Shown here: piece after piece, positions 31,268-39,964 of the stretch | Numbering within the stretch: position 1 is the first letter of the stretch | Layout: each line of letters opens with the position of its first letter | Assembly: GCA_017644375.1 (NCBI GenBank) | Contig: JAEPLP010000002.1 | Span: forward strand, 41,985-105,984 | DNA from: Prochlorococcus marinus CUG1435 | GTDB lineage: Bacteria > Cyanobacteriota > Cyanobacteriia > PCC-6307 > Cyanobiaceae | Length of the DNA: 64,000 bases | Direction: 5' to 3' | Position numbers and translations under genes: made by a program | Notes under the pieces: generated by a model | Database searches by the model: none | Told to the model about the DNA's origin: nothing | The model's input: the letters and a program-made list of their open reading frames with translations, nothing else

Positions 31268-32282
31268 AAATTTAAATAAAATACTAAATTATTCATTAAT
31301 AAAATTTTCATTAATACCGATAATGTTATGGATAATTTCTTCATTAGTATTTATTTTATTGAGAATTGCTCCCGGGGATCCAGTAGATGCCATACTTGGA
31401 TCTGGGGCTGATGAGATTTCAAGGGAATTTCTTAGAAATAAATTGGGGCTAAATGAACCTTTAATAAATCAATATTTTTCTTATATTAAAAATATATTGC
31501 ACTTTGATTTTGGCCAATCTCTTAGTACCCAAGAGCCAGTCCTTAAAATTATTCTTAAGTCATTGCCTGCAAGTCTTGAGCTTGGATTCTTTTCAATATT
31601 AAGTGCAACACTAATTGGATTCCCATTAGGATTAATAGGCTTGAAAAATAAAGGTGGGAAGACTGACTATATTGCGAGAATATTTGGAATTGCTACATAT
31701 GCGATCCCCCCTTTTTGGGGGGCGATGTTAGCGCAATTAATATTTTCTGTATTGTTTAATATTTCACCAATTGGGGGTAGATTTCCAATATTTCAGCAAC
31801 AACCCCAAATTACAGGTTTTATAGTTTTAGATAGTATTCTTTCAAATAATATTGTTGCTTTTAAAGATAGCCTTTATCATCTCGCACTGCCTTCCATTAC
31901 TCTTGGTTTTCTTTTGAGTGGTATATTCAGTCGCTCGCTAAGAGTAAATTTGGATAAGACATTAAAAAGTGATTACGTAAATGCTGCTATATGTAGAGGG
32001 ATATCGAGAAAAAAAATCTTTTTAAACCATGCATTGCCTAATGCTCTATTGCCAATTGTCACTATTTCTGGGTTGACTATGGCTTCATTAGCAGGAGGTG
32101 CGCTGTTGTTCGAAGTGACTTTTTCATGGCCAGGTATTGCTTTAAGATTACATGAAGCAATTTCTCAGAGAGACTATACCTTGGTTCAAGGTATTGTGAT
32201 TTTTACTTCTATGCTCATAGTTTCTTTAAATCTCTTTGTGGATGTTTTAATCGCGTATTTAGATCCACGCATAGAATACTAA
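31257..32282 (+). CDS. ABC transporter permease, DppB/OppB type
   Basis: 341 residues with about six membrane helices. The N-terminal VFILLRIAPGDPVDAILG is the hallmark of DppB/OppB. The EAA loop is ICRGISRKKIFLNHALPNALLPI. The gene starts inside the 3' end of the binding-protein gene (11-bp overlap), pointing to translational coupling. Its stop overlaps by 4 bp (CTAA) the stop of the convergent hydrolase gene. The matching DppC and ATPases must be encoded elsewhere or be shared. Confidence 0.92.
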   Translation: MMSRNLNKILNYSLIKFSLIPIMLWIISSLVFILLRIAPGDPVDAILGSGADEISREFLRNKLGLNEPLINQYFSYIKNILHFDFGQSLSTQEPVLKIILKSLPASLELGFFSILSATLIGFPLGLIGLKNKGGKTDYIARIFGIATYAIPPFWGAMLAQLIFSVLFNISPIGGRFPIFQQQPQITGFIVLDSILSNNIVAFKDSLYHLALPSITLGFLLSGIFSRSLRVNLDKTLKSDYVNAAICRGISRKKIFLNHALPNALLPIVTISGLTMASLAGGALLFEVTFSWPGIALRLHEAISQRDYTLVQGIVIFTSMLIVSLNLFVDVLIAYLDPRIEY

Positions 32283-33823
32283 TTTTTGGAAATTTCTTTT
32301 ATTGTTTCAAGATCTAATAGATGGAAATCAAGTCCCAAATCTCTTTCGTTTTTAATTTCTTTAAGGACCTTTTGGAGCTTAATATTTTCTAAAAATTTAA
32401 CTATAAATTTCGCAGATAAATCTTGTACTAATATTGGATTTGAACCAATAAAAGATTCATTTATTTTGAAGACGTCATTATTTTCTTTATTATTATTAAT
32501 TCTTATTGGAGAGAAATGACTTGCTCCTTCAATGATCAGAAATCTATTTGATTTATTATTTAAAGCAGAAAACACTCTAAATTGTTCATTCATTAATGGT
32601 GTAATAAGGTCATATGTACCACCAATTAGAAGAGTTGGTGTTTTAATTCCAGAACTATTTTCTTTTGGCCATACTAAACTGCCAAACGAATTAAATCCTA
32701 TTATTGCACTTGCCTCATTATCATTATCTTTCTTAGGGAATGGAATTTCACTTAATTGACATTGAAGTAGTTTTGATAAATTTGTTATTGCAAAATCTTT
32801 TAATGCCGAATCACATTTTTCCTGTAGTTGATCAGTAGGTTTATTGCCTTCATATAAAAGTGCTATTAAAGCACCAAGTGAATGCCCCATTAAGATATAA
32901 GAATCATTAGGTAAACCAAACTCTCCATTTTCATGAGCTTTTAATACAGCATCTAAATCTTTAAATCTATATAAGAAAAAGTCTGCACTTCCTGGTATTG
33001 TCTCCTTACCTTCGAGAATCTCTATGAATGATTCTAAATTACTCCCTCTATGATCAATGAATAATATCGGCCAACCTCTTCTGGCTAATTCGTTGCCTAT
33101 CCATTTGAAATTATTAATTTCACCTCCAAGTCCTGGCATAAAAATTATCAGTTCTTTGTCATCATTTGTTTTATTACTTTTCCATATTTCAATTTCAAAA
33201 GGTTTCACTCGATGAGGAGCATAAATTTTTTTATCAATTTTTGTTAGATCTTGAATTGATTTTTCAGTATTTTTAAAGGTATTTTGGTTCGTTCTTTCAA
33301 GTTTATTTAATTTGGATATAAGTTCTTGTTGCATTGATAATTCATTTTTCCAAGATGAAATTATTAAAATTAAGTTATCTATATCTAGTGAAATTTCTTC
33401 TGATGGTAATGCCTTTATGATTTCTAAAGTTGAAACTTCTTTTTTTTGATCTAATAAATTTTCTATAGTGTTATAAATTTCTGTTCCATTATTGTCATTT
33501 GGAACTTTAATGCTTTTGCTTAATTCTGTAAGAATTTTACGCCCTATCCAACTTCTTAATAATTCTCTATTTAATCCCTCTTCCTTGAAAACTGGAAATT
33601 CTAAAAATTTTGATAATTCAAAAACTCTTATTAATCCATTTTTTTTTAGCCAATCTATTAATTCTGTTGAATCATCTTTGTATTGTTCTAATTTTGATAA
33701 TTGTTCTATAGTAAGAGGGATTTCCATCTCTTCAAACTTAATATTTATCTTTTCAGCAGCCTTTAAAGCATTATTAAAAAATAAACCACAAAAACTAAAA
33801 AAAATTATAAAAATGTATTTCAC
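32279..33823 (-). CDS. Exported alpha/beta hydrolase with N-terminal DUF1400-like domain
   Basis: 514 residues. The signal peptide ends near ALKAAEK (residue ~23). A helical N-terminal region of ~150 residues starts INIKFEEMEIPLTIEQL, as in cyanobacterial DUF1400 hydrolases. The alpha/beta hydrolase domain follows, with the nucleophile elbow LMGHSLGALIAL, the IFMPGLGGEINNF oxyanion strand and the late His in EGASHFSPI. Substrate unknown; esterase or lipase activity is a family guess. The start is GTG at 33821-33823, only 2 bp from the divergent GTG start of the MFS gene. Confidence 0.85.
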   Translation of the reverse strand: MKYIFIIFFSFCGLFFNNALKAAEKINIKFEEMEIPLTIEQLSKLEQYKDDSTELIDWLKKNGLIRVFELSKFLEFPVFKEEGLNRELLRSWIGRKILTELSKSIKVPNDNNGTEIYNTIENLLDQKKEVSTLEIIKALPSEEISLDIDNLILIISSWKNELSMQQELISKLNKLERTNQNTFKNTEKSIQDLTKIDKKIYAPHRVKPFEIEIWKSNKTNDDKELIIFMPGLGGEINNFKWIGNELARRGWPILFIDHRGSNLESFIEILEGKETIPGSADFFLYRFKDLDAVLKAHENGEFGLPNDSYILMGHSLGALIALLYEGNKPTDQLQEKCDSALKDFAITNLSKLLQCQLSEIPFPKKDNDNEASAIIGFNSFGSLVWPKENSSGIKTPTLLIGGTYDLITPLMNEQFRVFSALNNKSNRFLIIEGASHFSPIRINNNKENNDVFKINESFIGSNPILVQDLSAKFIVKFLENIKLQKVLKEIKNERDLGLDFHLLDLETIKEISKN

Positions 33824-33825
33824 TA

Positions 33826-35055
33826 GTGATTAGTCCAAATAGTTTACAAATTAGCAAAAATTGGTGGATTCAATTTCCATATCATTTGAGGTTAATAACC
33901 AAGATAAGATTTTATGCTGCATTTGGAGCAGGAGGTGTTATTTATTTAACATCACTTATTTTTAATAACATAGGATTATCGGCAACAGATATTGGCTTGG
34001 GGTTTACCATTTCAGCAATAATTGGAACTGCAACAAGACTTTTTACAGGTAATTATCTTAATGAAACAGGTAAAATACAATTTCCGATAGTTATTTCTTC
34101 AATCCTAAGTATTGCTGCTAGCTTGTGCCTAATTTTTTCAAGAGATACTTTTTTGTATATCATTGGACAATCATTTGTTGGTGCTGCTGCAGGAATATAT
34201 TGGCCTGCTGCCGAGTTTGGAGTGCCTTATTTTTGCCATCCAATCGAAACTCGGAAAGCATATGCTCTTGTTAGAAGTTCGGAGGCTTTAGGAATATTTC
34301 TAGGGGTATTCTTAGGAGGTTATATGACAAATTTCTTGTATTCTAAATCAATTTTTATTAATGATATATTTTGCATGGTAGTTATCACATATTTAATATC
34401 TAGAAATAGTTCTTCTATTAAAAGAAAATTAGAAAATTTCCAAAAAAGATTAGTAGATCCAATTAATCAGGGACAATTGAAATGGAATAAAAATTCAACA
34501 ATAATAATTTTATCTATTTTATTGATTACTACCTCTTTAGCTTTGATTCAAGTAACTTTGCCTCTGGATCTTGTTAAAGGTGGAGTATATCGCAATGCAT
34601 TAAGCAAGGAAGTTATTAGTCTTATAATTTCTATTCAGTTAATTTTATTGTTGTTTTTACAATGGCCTGTCGGTTCTTGGATATCTAAGAAAGAAAGATT
34701 ATTTGGCTTGAAATTTAGTTTAATAAATTTCTTTTTCGCTTCATTTTTATTATTTATTTCTAGTTATTTAAACATCCCAGCTTTTTATTTAATTTCTTTT
34801 GCATTGATTTTAGTAAGTTTAGGAACTGCTTCATTTCTTCCAACATCAACAGATATCGTTTTCAGAATAGCTCCTTCAAACAAAAAAGGTTTTGCACTTG
34901 CTCTACTTTCACAATGTTTCGCTATGGGTTATTTTTTTGGACCATTTATTTCAGGACGTATATTAGATCTATTTGGTTATGCTTCAATAATCTGGCTTTC
35001 CGTTTCATGTTCTTGCTTTATTGCATTTGCAATTCTATTTAAGAGATTATTTTAA
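33826..35055 (+). CDS. Major facilitator superfamily transporter
   Basis: 409 residues with about twelve membrane helices in two halves joined by a basic loop (SSSIKRKLENFQKRL). The first half contains GLGFTISAIIGTATRLFTGNYL, the MFS loop between helices 2 and 3. Substrate cannot be told. The start is GTG at 33826 inside the palindrome CACTAGTG shared with the hydrolase start; no ATG exists near the N-terminus. The stop overlaps by 4 bp (TTAA) that of the convergent DUF2834 gene. Confidence 0.88.
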   Translation: MISPNSLQISKNWWIQFPYHLRLITKIRFYAAFGAGGVIYLTSLIFNNIGLSATDIGLGFTISAIIGTATRLFTGNYLNETGKIQFPIVISSILSIAASLCLIFSRDTFLYIIGQSFVGAAAGIYWPAAEFGVPYFCHPIETRKAYALVRSSEALGIFLGVFLGGYMTNFLYSKSIFINDIFCMVVITYLISRNSSSIKRKLENFQKRLVDPINQGQLKWNKNSTIIILSILLITTSLALIQVTLPLDLVKGGVYRNALSKEVISLIISIQLILLLFLQWPVGSWISKKERLFGLKFSLINFFFASFLLFISSYLNIPAFYLISFALILVSLGTASFLPTSTDIVFRIAPSNKKGFALALLSQCFAMGYFFGPFISGRILDLFGYASIIWLSVSCSCFIAFAILFKRLF

Positions 35056-35423
35056 TTGATCTTTTCTAATTCAATAATTCTTCTCTCTCTTAGAAATAAG
35101 AAAAAAGGAGCAGAGAATGCGAAGGCTATAAGAAAAGTTCCAATGTATACAACCCACATATTCTTCATGTTTAGTTTTTTTGATTCATTGACTATCCATA
35201 TAAAAATAGCGCTTGCACCTACTAATAAGTCTCTAGAAATTGACTGAGCTGCAGGGTTTGCATTCGCTAAAGTAATGAAGTTATTTATATCAAAGCTGTT
35301 TCCATATTCCTTAGCAAATTCAAAATTTGCCATCATTGGAAGGACAGCACCCAAAATTGATAGAAAAAGGTAAAGATAAGAAAGTATCTTTTTATTATCT
35401 TTTAAAATGTTAAATGAATTCAC
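35052..35423 (-). CDS. DUF2834 family membrane protein
   Basis: 123 residues with about three membrane helices. The pattern LGAVLPMMANFEFAKEYG followed by FITLANANPAAQSISRDLL is the core of DUF2834. Function unknown. The C-terminal LFLRERRIIELEKIN is cytoplasmic and charged. It is divergent to the PfkB kinase gene, with a 41-bp gap. Confidence 0.82.
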   Translation of the reverse strand: MNSFNILKDNKKILSYLYLFLSILGAVLPMMANFEFAKEYGNSFDINNFITLANANPAAQSISRDLLVGASAIFIWIVNESKKLNMKNMWVVYIGTFLIAFAFSAPFFLFLRERRIIELEKIN

Positions 35424-35464
35424 CTGTCAAAGAAATTTCTTTTAATAATAGTATTTAAATTCTT

Positions 35465-36334
35465 ATGATTGTTGAAAAGAATAATAAATTTGAAGACTAT
35501 AAATTTAAAAAAGGAAATTTAAAATTTGCTGTGGTTGGTCATGTTGAGTGGATAAATTTCTTAAAGGTCGATCAATTACCAAAACCCGGAGTCATTTCTC
35601 ATTCTAAAAAGTCCCTTGAGTATCCAGCTGGTGGTGGCTCTATTATCGTGAAAACACTTTCTGATTTAACTTTAAACCAAATTCATTTTTTTACTTCATT
35701 AGGTAATGATGATTATGGAGATAAGTGTTTCAAGATTCTCTCAAATATGGGAATTAATTTGCATGTAGCTTGGCGTGATAAACCAACTAGAAGAGGATTT
35801 AGTTTAATTGACTCTCAAGGTGAAAGAGCAATAACGGTTATTGGAGAAAGGTTAGCTCCAACTCATAAAGACAATTTAGAATGGAACATTTTAAAAAAGA
35901 TGGACGGAGTTTTTATTACTGCATCTGATTCAGAGATTTTTAAAATGGCTAGATCAGCTTCAATACTGTGTACAACACCAAGGGTAGGATTAGATACAAT
36001 AAATAATTCAAATGTTCTTTTAGATGGATTAATAGGGAGTAATCTTGATCCGGGAGAAGTTTTTTCTTTTTCTGAATTATCGTTAAAACCCAAATATACT
36101 TTCAAAACAGAAGGAGAGAAGGGAGGCATAATATTCCCAGGAGGAAGATATAAGGCTCTTAAAAACAAAAAATTAAAGGTTGATTCTTATGGATGTGGCG
36201 ATTCTTTTGCTGCTGGGATTCTTTATGGAATGGCATCTAAATGGGATATAGATAAAAGTTTAAATCTTGCTAAAATAATGGGAAGAGATGCCAGTGAATT
36301 TTTCGGGCCATATGCAAATAGTGATGCAAAATAA
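35465..36334 (+). CDS. PfkB-family carbohydrate kinase
   Basis: 289 residues. Ribokinase-like sugar or nucleoside kinase. The substrate-binding N-terminus is FAVVGHVEWINFLKVDQLP, with the Gly pair SLEYPAGGGSIIV. The catalytic base and anion hole are in DSYGCGDSFAAGILYG near residue 245. The ~20 residues before the first strand are Lys-rich. Substrate is not identifiable. Two small membrane-protein genes follow on the same strand within 16 bp. Confidence 0.88.
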   Translation: MIVEKNNKFEDYKFKKGNLKFAVVGHVEWINFLKVDQLPKPGVISHSKKSLEYPAGGGSIIVKTLSDLTLNQIHFFTSLGNDDYGDKCFKILSNMGINLHVAWRDKPTRRGFSLIDSQGERAITVIGERLAPTHKDNLEWNILKKMDGVFITASDSEIFKMARSASILCTTPRVGLDTINNSNVLLDGLIGSNLDPGEVFSFSELSLKPKYTFKTEGEKGGIIFPGGRYKALKNKKLKVDSYGCGDSFAAGILYGMASKWDIDKSLNLAKIMGRDASEFFGPYANSDAK

Positions 36335-36350
36335 TTGAATTAAGACTTAT

Positions 36351-36542
36351 ATGAGCAATCTAGATAATAAAAATAAAAATCTACTTGTAGAAAACATTAT
36401 TGTTTTCTTCTTATTTACTGTTTTTTTGGTTTTTAATTCTTTAAAAACTTTATCTAAAATTTTTACCTATGGAATCATAAAAAAAGAAATATTAACTACT
36501 AAAAGTAACTTAGGCGTAGATATAAAAATAAAAATTAAGTAA
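36351..36542 (+). CDS. Small membrane protein, unknown function
   Basis: 63 residues with one hydrophobic helix at about residues 14-31 (IIVFFLFTVFLVFNSL) and a basic C-terminus. No recognised domain. It starts 16 bp after the kinase gene and shares one base with the start of the next gene (stop TAATG arrangement), so translation of the pair is probably coupled. Confidence 0.6.
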   Translation: MSNLDNKNKNLLVENIIVFFLFTVFLVFNSLKTLSKIFTYGIIKKEILTTKSNLGVDIKIKIK

Positions 36543-36895
36543 TGAATATATTTTTAGTTTGTCTAATTTTAGGAGTTGTTTTTTTGGGGTTCAAAAAAAT
36601 TAATTCTAAAAAAACAAAGAACTTAAAATTAGATAAATTTAAAAATAAACTACAGAGCACGCAAACAAATATTGACAGGATTTTTTTAAGAGAGGAAGAA
36701 AAAACCTTTTCAAATCCCAATATAAATATTTATATTGGGGTTTATGACAACGAAGAAAATATAAATAGAAAATCCAATATACACAGAGCAAGACTTTCAA
36801 AATTTAAGAAATCCAAATTAAATGGTGAAATGATATTTCAAGATGATGAACAAAGAATTTATAAATTTAATAACGGGAAAAAAGTTTACTTATAA
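36542..36895 (+). CDS. Small membrane-anchored protein, unknown function
   Basis: 117 residues. A hydrophobic N-terminal helix (FLVCLILGVVFLGF) is followed by a basic, soluble tail of ~95 residues containing NINIYIGVYDNEENINRK and, near the end, a beta-like IFQDDEQRIYKFNNGKKVYL. No family is recognised. It is coupled to the preceding small gene by a TAATG overlap and converges on the pentapeptide gene with an 8-bp gap. Confidence 0.62.
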   Translation: MNIFLVCLILGVVFLGFKKINSKKTKNLKLDKFKNKLQSTQTNIDRIFLREEEKTFSNPNINIYIGVYDNEENINRKSNIHRARLSKFKKSKLNGEMIFQDDEQRIYKFNNGKKVYL

Positions 36896-36903
36896 TTCTA
36901 TTT

Positions 36904-37422
36904 CTAACTACACTCAAGACTTTCTCTTGTTGAAACGCCTGTTGTTGGATTGATCCCATCAGCAATTTCACAAAGATTTCTTTGGTCTTCGCTGTCAAGA
37001 ATAGCGTAAGAAAAATCTGCTCCTTCTATTTGAGCTCCCGCAAAACTGCTACCTGAGGCGATCATATTTATTAAAACAGCATTTCTAAGATCTGTTTTTT
37101 GGAAATTAACTCGATCAGAAAGAGTATCGGTCAGGTCTATTCCATTTAAATTAGATCCTTTTAAATCAGATAGGGTTAAGGTTGTCCCATGTAAATCAAC
37201 ATCACTAAAGTCTGCGTCTCTTGCCACTGCTCCAGCTATAGAAGACAAATGAAGATCCTCTCCATGGAAATTATATCCTGTAATGTTAGATCTTACATAA
37301 CTTGGTACTTCATCTCCTTCTCCTTTAACAGCAACATTCGCCCCAGCAAAAACTGGAGAAGATAACACTAAGAAAGAAAAAGTTATGGATAAAAAATATT
37401 TTAAAAACCTAAAAAATTTCAT
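36904..37422 (-). CDS. Exported pentapeptide-repeat protein
   Basis: 172 residues. The N-terminal signal peptide ends at VFAGA (residue ~28), placing it in the periplasm or thylakoid lumen. Residues ~70-145 carry pentapeptide repeats of the A(D/N)LXX type (for example DADFS DVDLH GTTLT LSDLK GSNLN GIDLT), predicted to form a right-handed beta-helix. Two Cys (LCEIA, LECS) at the C-terminus could pair. Function unknown; similar lumenal proteins are common in cyanobacteria. Confidence 0.85.
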   Translation of the reverse strand: MKFFRFLKYFLSITFSFLVLSSPVFAGANVAVKGEGDEVPSYVRSNITGYNFHGEDLHLSSIAGAVARDADFSDVDLHGTTLTLSDLKGSNLNGIDLTDTLSDRVNFQKTDLRNAVLINMIASGSSFAGAQIEGADFSYAILDSEDQRNLCEIADGINPTTGVSTRESLECS

Positions 37423-37504
37423 TTTGAAAATTTGATTAAATCTATTTTATAACAAATAGATAATTTTTTAAATTGTTGAATAAATTTAGAATCCCTTTTT
37501 AAGA

Positions 37505-38026
37505 TTATTTAACACTATAAATTTTAAATCTAGGCTCTAAATTAGTTATACAATCTAGAAGTTTTTTGTTATCTTTGCTATTGGTAACTTTGAATTCAGA
37601 TTCAACTGTACCGCCTTCATCTCTAATAGCTTGATTTAAAACGATGGAACCGTTTTTATCAGATACCGATCTATGAAAAGTTCCTCTAGGTATCCTTAAA
37701 ATATATCCACAAGATTCTAATCTAACTTTATAAAAAGGATAATCCCAACCAAAATTGACAAGAAAAAAAGTTCTACCCCCAGAGATAGCTAATAGATTAT
37801 CTTCTTGATTGTGATGTATGTAAAATTGCCAATTATTAAAATCTTCATCATTTGGAGGACTAGTTGCAGGACCACTGTGAATAACTAGATCTCTATAATT
37901 TGATTCATTAACACTAATATCAAAAAATCTGACATCTTTTGTATCGCGAAATTTTTCATAACTTATCAATTCAAACATTTTTGATTTATTTGAATTGATA
38001 AGTGGAATTTCTAAACTTGAGTTCAA
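37505..38026 (-). CDS. Cupin-like conserved protein
   Basis: 173 residues, soluble. The middle part FYIHHNQEDNLLAISGGRTFFLVNF followed by YILRIPRGTFHRSVSD has the His pair and the Gly/Pro spacing of an RmlC-like cupin (shown in two pieces). Metal-binding His would be in IHHNQ and TFHRS. The function is not known. It is monocistronic, with 126 bp to the transglutaminase gene upstream, where I see nothing. Confidence 0.72.
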   Translation of the reverse strand: MNSSLEIPLINSNKSKMFELISYEKFRDTKDVRFFDISVNESNYRDLVIHSGPATSPPNDEDFNNWQFYIHHNQEDNLLAISGGRTFFLVNFGWDYPFYKVRLESCGYILRIPRGTFHRSVSDKNGSIVLNQAIRDEGGTVESEFKVTNSKDNKKLLDCITNLEPRFKIYSVK

Positions 38027-38152
38027 TTTTCTTTAAAGATTAAACAAATGAAAACAGATATATATACCTAAGAACGTATCAATTAACACTAAAAAAGAAA
38101 CATATTATTATTTATATTTTTTTGTTGTTTTAAAAGATTAAAAATTTAGTGT

Positions 38153-39010
38153 TTATTTAATTTCAAGAGGTTTGATTTCCCAGGTTAAAGTATTTTCTAA
38201 ATTATTTTTTCCTATAAAGTTTCCTGTAATTACAGAGGTTAAATTAGATTTTGAGGAGGATACCAATGTTAAATATCTATCATCTATTAATCCTTTTCCG
38301 CTTGGATCAAAACCTCTCCAACCAGCACCTGGAATATATAATTCAGCCCAAGCGTGTAAATCCAACTCAGAGGGCAGCGGATCTTCAAAATTATAACCAC
38401 TTACAAACCTACTTGGGATACCTATAGACCTGCAAGCCTCAACCATCAGCATTGCTAAATCTCTGCATGAACCTATACGCTCTCTAAGTGTTCTGCTAGC
38501 CGGCCATGCTGGACCAGTATGTCTTTTGGTATATTTAACTCGATCTTGAATAATCTCTATAAGTTGGTAGGTAAATGATAATGCGTTATTAATGCTTCCT
38601 GCTAAGGCTTCTTGGGCAAGTTCTACGGCAGAGGGATCGTGTTGTCCATTTGGCATCCATCCCTCTAATGCTCCCTGTAAATCTCTGTTAATAATGCTTC
38701 TACAAAAAGGTAATGTTAAATCTCTATTTTTAACTCCATCAATAATATTTGGATGTTTTATAGTTTCAACTTCGCTGATTGATTCAATAATTAAATTATC
38801 TGTTAATCCATTGAATCTGATTCTATTAATCTCTTCTCCGCTAGCAGCAAGTAATGGATAAATAATTTCTGGTTCTGGGGTTATTTTTAATTCAAAATTC
38901 TTAAGTTTTTGGAAGCCATTTGATCTTGGTCTTATACATAATCTATGCTCGCCTAATTGAACAGGGTCTTCGTATTTATATTCAAGTTTGTGAATGTATT
39001 TAATTCTCAT
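38153..39010 (-). CDS. Transglutaminase-like cysteine-protease-fold protein
   Basis: 285 residues. The N-terminal beta domain begins MRIKYIHKLEYKYEDPVQLG with the HRLCIRPR motif. The transglutaminase core has the catalytic Cys in RERIGSCRDLAMLMVEACR, the His in LDLHAWAELYIPGAGW and the Asp in GFDPSGKGLI. The order matches the standard Cys-His-Asp triad. It is the last gene of a leftward operon with the alpha-E and CP-ATP-grasp genes. Systems with this trio are thought to make or process peptides; the product is unknown. Confidence 0.9.
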   Translation of the reverse strand: MRIKYIHKLEYKYEDPVQLGEHRLCIRPRSNGFQKLKNFELKITPEPEIIYPLLAASGEEINRIRFNGLTDNLIIESISEVETIKHPNIIDGVKNRDLTLPFCRSIINRDLQGALEGWMPNGQHDPSAVELAQEALAGSINNALSFTYQLIEIIQDRVKYTKRHTGPAWPASRTLRERIGSCRDLAMLMVEACRSIGIPSRFVSGYNFEDPLPSELDLHAWAELYIPGAGWRGFDPSGKGLIDDRYLTLVSSSKSNLTSVITGNFIGKNNLENTLTWEIKPLEIK

Positions 39011-39021
39011 TAATAAACTTA

Positions 39022-39963
39022 TTAATTAATAAAATATTTTTCTTGAATGAGATCATTCAATTTATTTAAATCCATTTGCAATGAATCGATTGCCTCATGT
39101 AAACCATCATTGATTATATCTTCAATTCTGATATAACTCCACTTTGCTTTAAGCAAACCTCTCATGCATTCTAATTCTGAAGGATTTTCAGTAGATGGTG
39201 AGGTATCTATCGTTTTAAGTGTATTACTTATCCCATCAAGACAGTATCTTACTGATCTCGGAAAAATTGGATCAAGTAAAAGAAATCTCGCAACTGAATT
39301 AGGCTTTATAGAATTTTGCACTGCTTTCCTAAACATTTGATAAGCTCCAGCTGAGCGTAAAAGTGCAATCCATTGCAGCTCATCAAGAACTCCTCCAAGC
39401 TCATCTAAGCTGGGTAGAAGTAAATAGTATTTAACATCTAAAATTCTTGATGTTTTGTCAGCTCTTTCAATCAATCTTCCAAGAATGCTAAATCTCCAGG
39501 CGAGGTCTTTGCTTAGCGTCGCATCTGTAATTCCATAAAAAAGCTGACATTCCCTCCTTATTTCACTTAATTGTTCTTGCCTTGGTTTATTCCATATTGC
39601 CTCTCCTTCTTGCATATTCCAATATAAAATATTTATCTGTTCCCACATTTCGGTGGTCATGACATCTCTGATTTGTCTTGCATTTTCTCTAGCCATTTGA
39701 ACGCAAGAAATTATACTGTTTGGGTTTAAACGATCTCTTATTAAAAAATTAATAACGTCATCAGGTTTTTTCTCTGGGAATCTTTTATCAAAAGATTCTC
39801 TATCACTTGAAGCATCAATTAAGGGGAGCCAAGGTTCTGCACTTCCTGGCGGACAATCTAATGACATTGCTTCACTAACTTCCACGAAACGAGATATGTT
39901 CTCTGCACGTTCTAAATAACGATTGATCCAATAAAGGGATTCTGCTACACGACTCAAAAGCAT
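39022..39963 (-). CDS. Alpha-E domain protein (DUF403)
   Basis: 313 residues, all-helical. The N-terminus LLSRVAESLYWINRYLERAENISRF is the defining alpha-E motif (shown here as LLSRVAESLYWINRYLERAE). The DKTSRILDVKYYLLLPS segment follows. No catalytic residues are known for the family; it always accompanies circularly permuted ATP-grasp proteins. It begins 1 bp after the ATP-grasp gene and ends 11 bp before the transglutaminase gene, so the three are certainly one operon. Confidence 0.92.
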   Translation of the reverse strand: MLLSRVAESLYWINRYLERAENISRFVEVSEAMSLDCPPGSAEPWLPLIDASSDRESFDKRFPEKKPDDVINFLIRDRLNPNSIISCVQMARENARQIRDVMTTEMWEQINILYWNMQEGEAIWNKPRQEQLSEIRRECQLFYGITDATLSKDLAWRFSILGRLIERADKTSRILDVKYYLLLPSLDELGGVLDELQWIALLRSAGAYQMFRKAVQNSIKPNSVARFLLLDPIFPRSVRYCLDGISNTLKTIDTSPSTENPSELECMRGLLKAKWSYIRIEDIINDGLHEAIDSLQMDLNKLNDLIQEKYFIN

Positions 39964-39964
39964 A

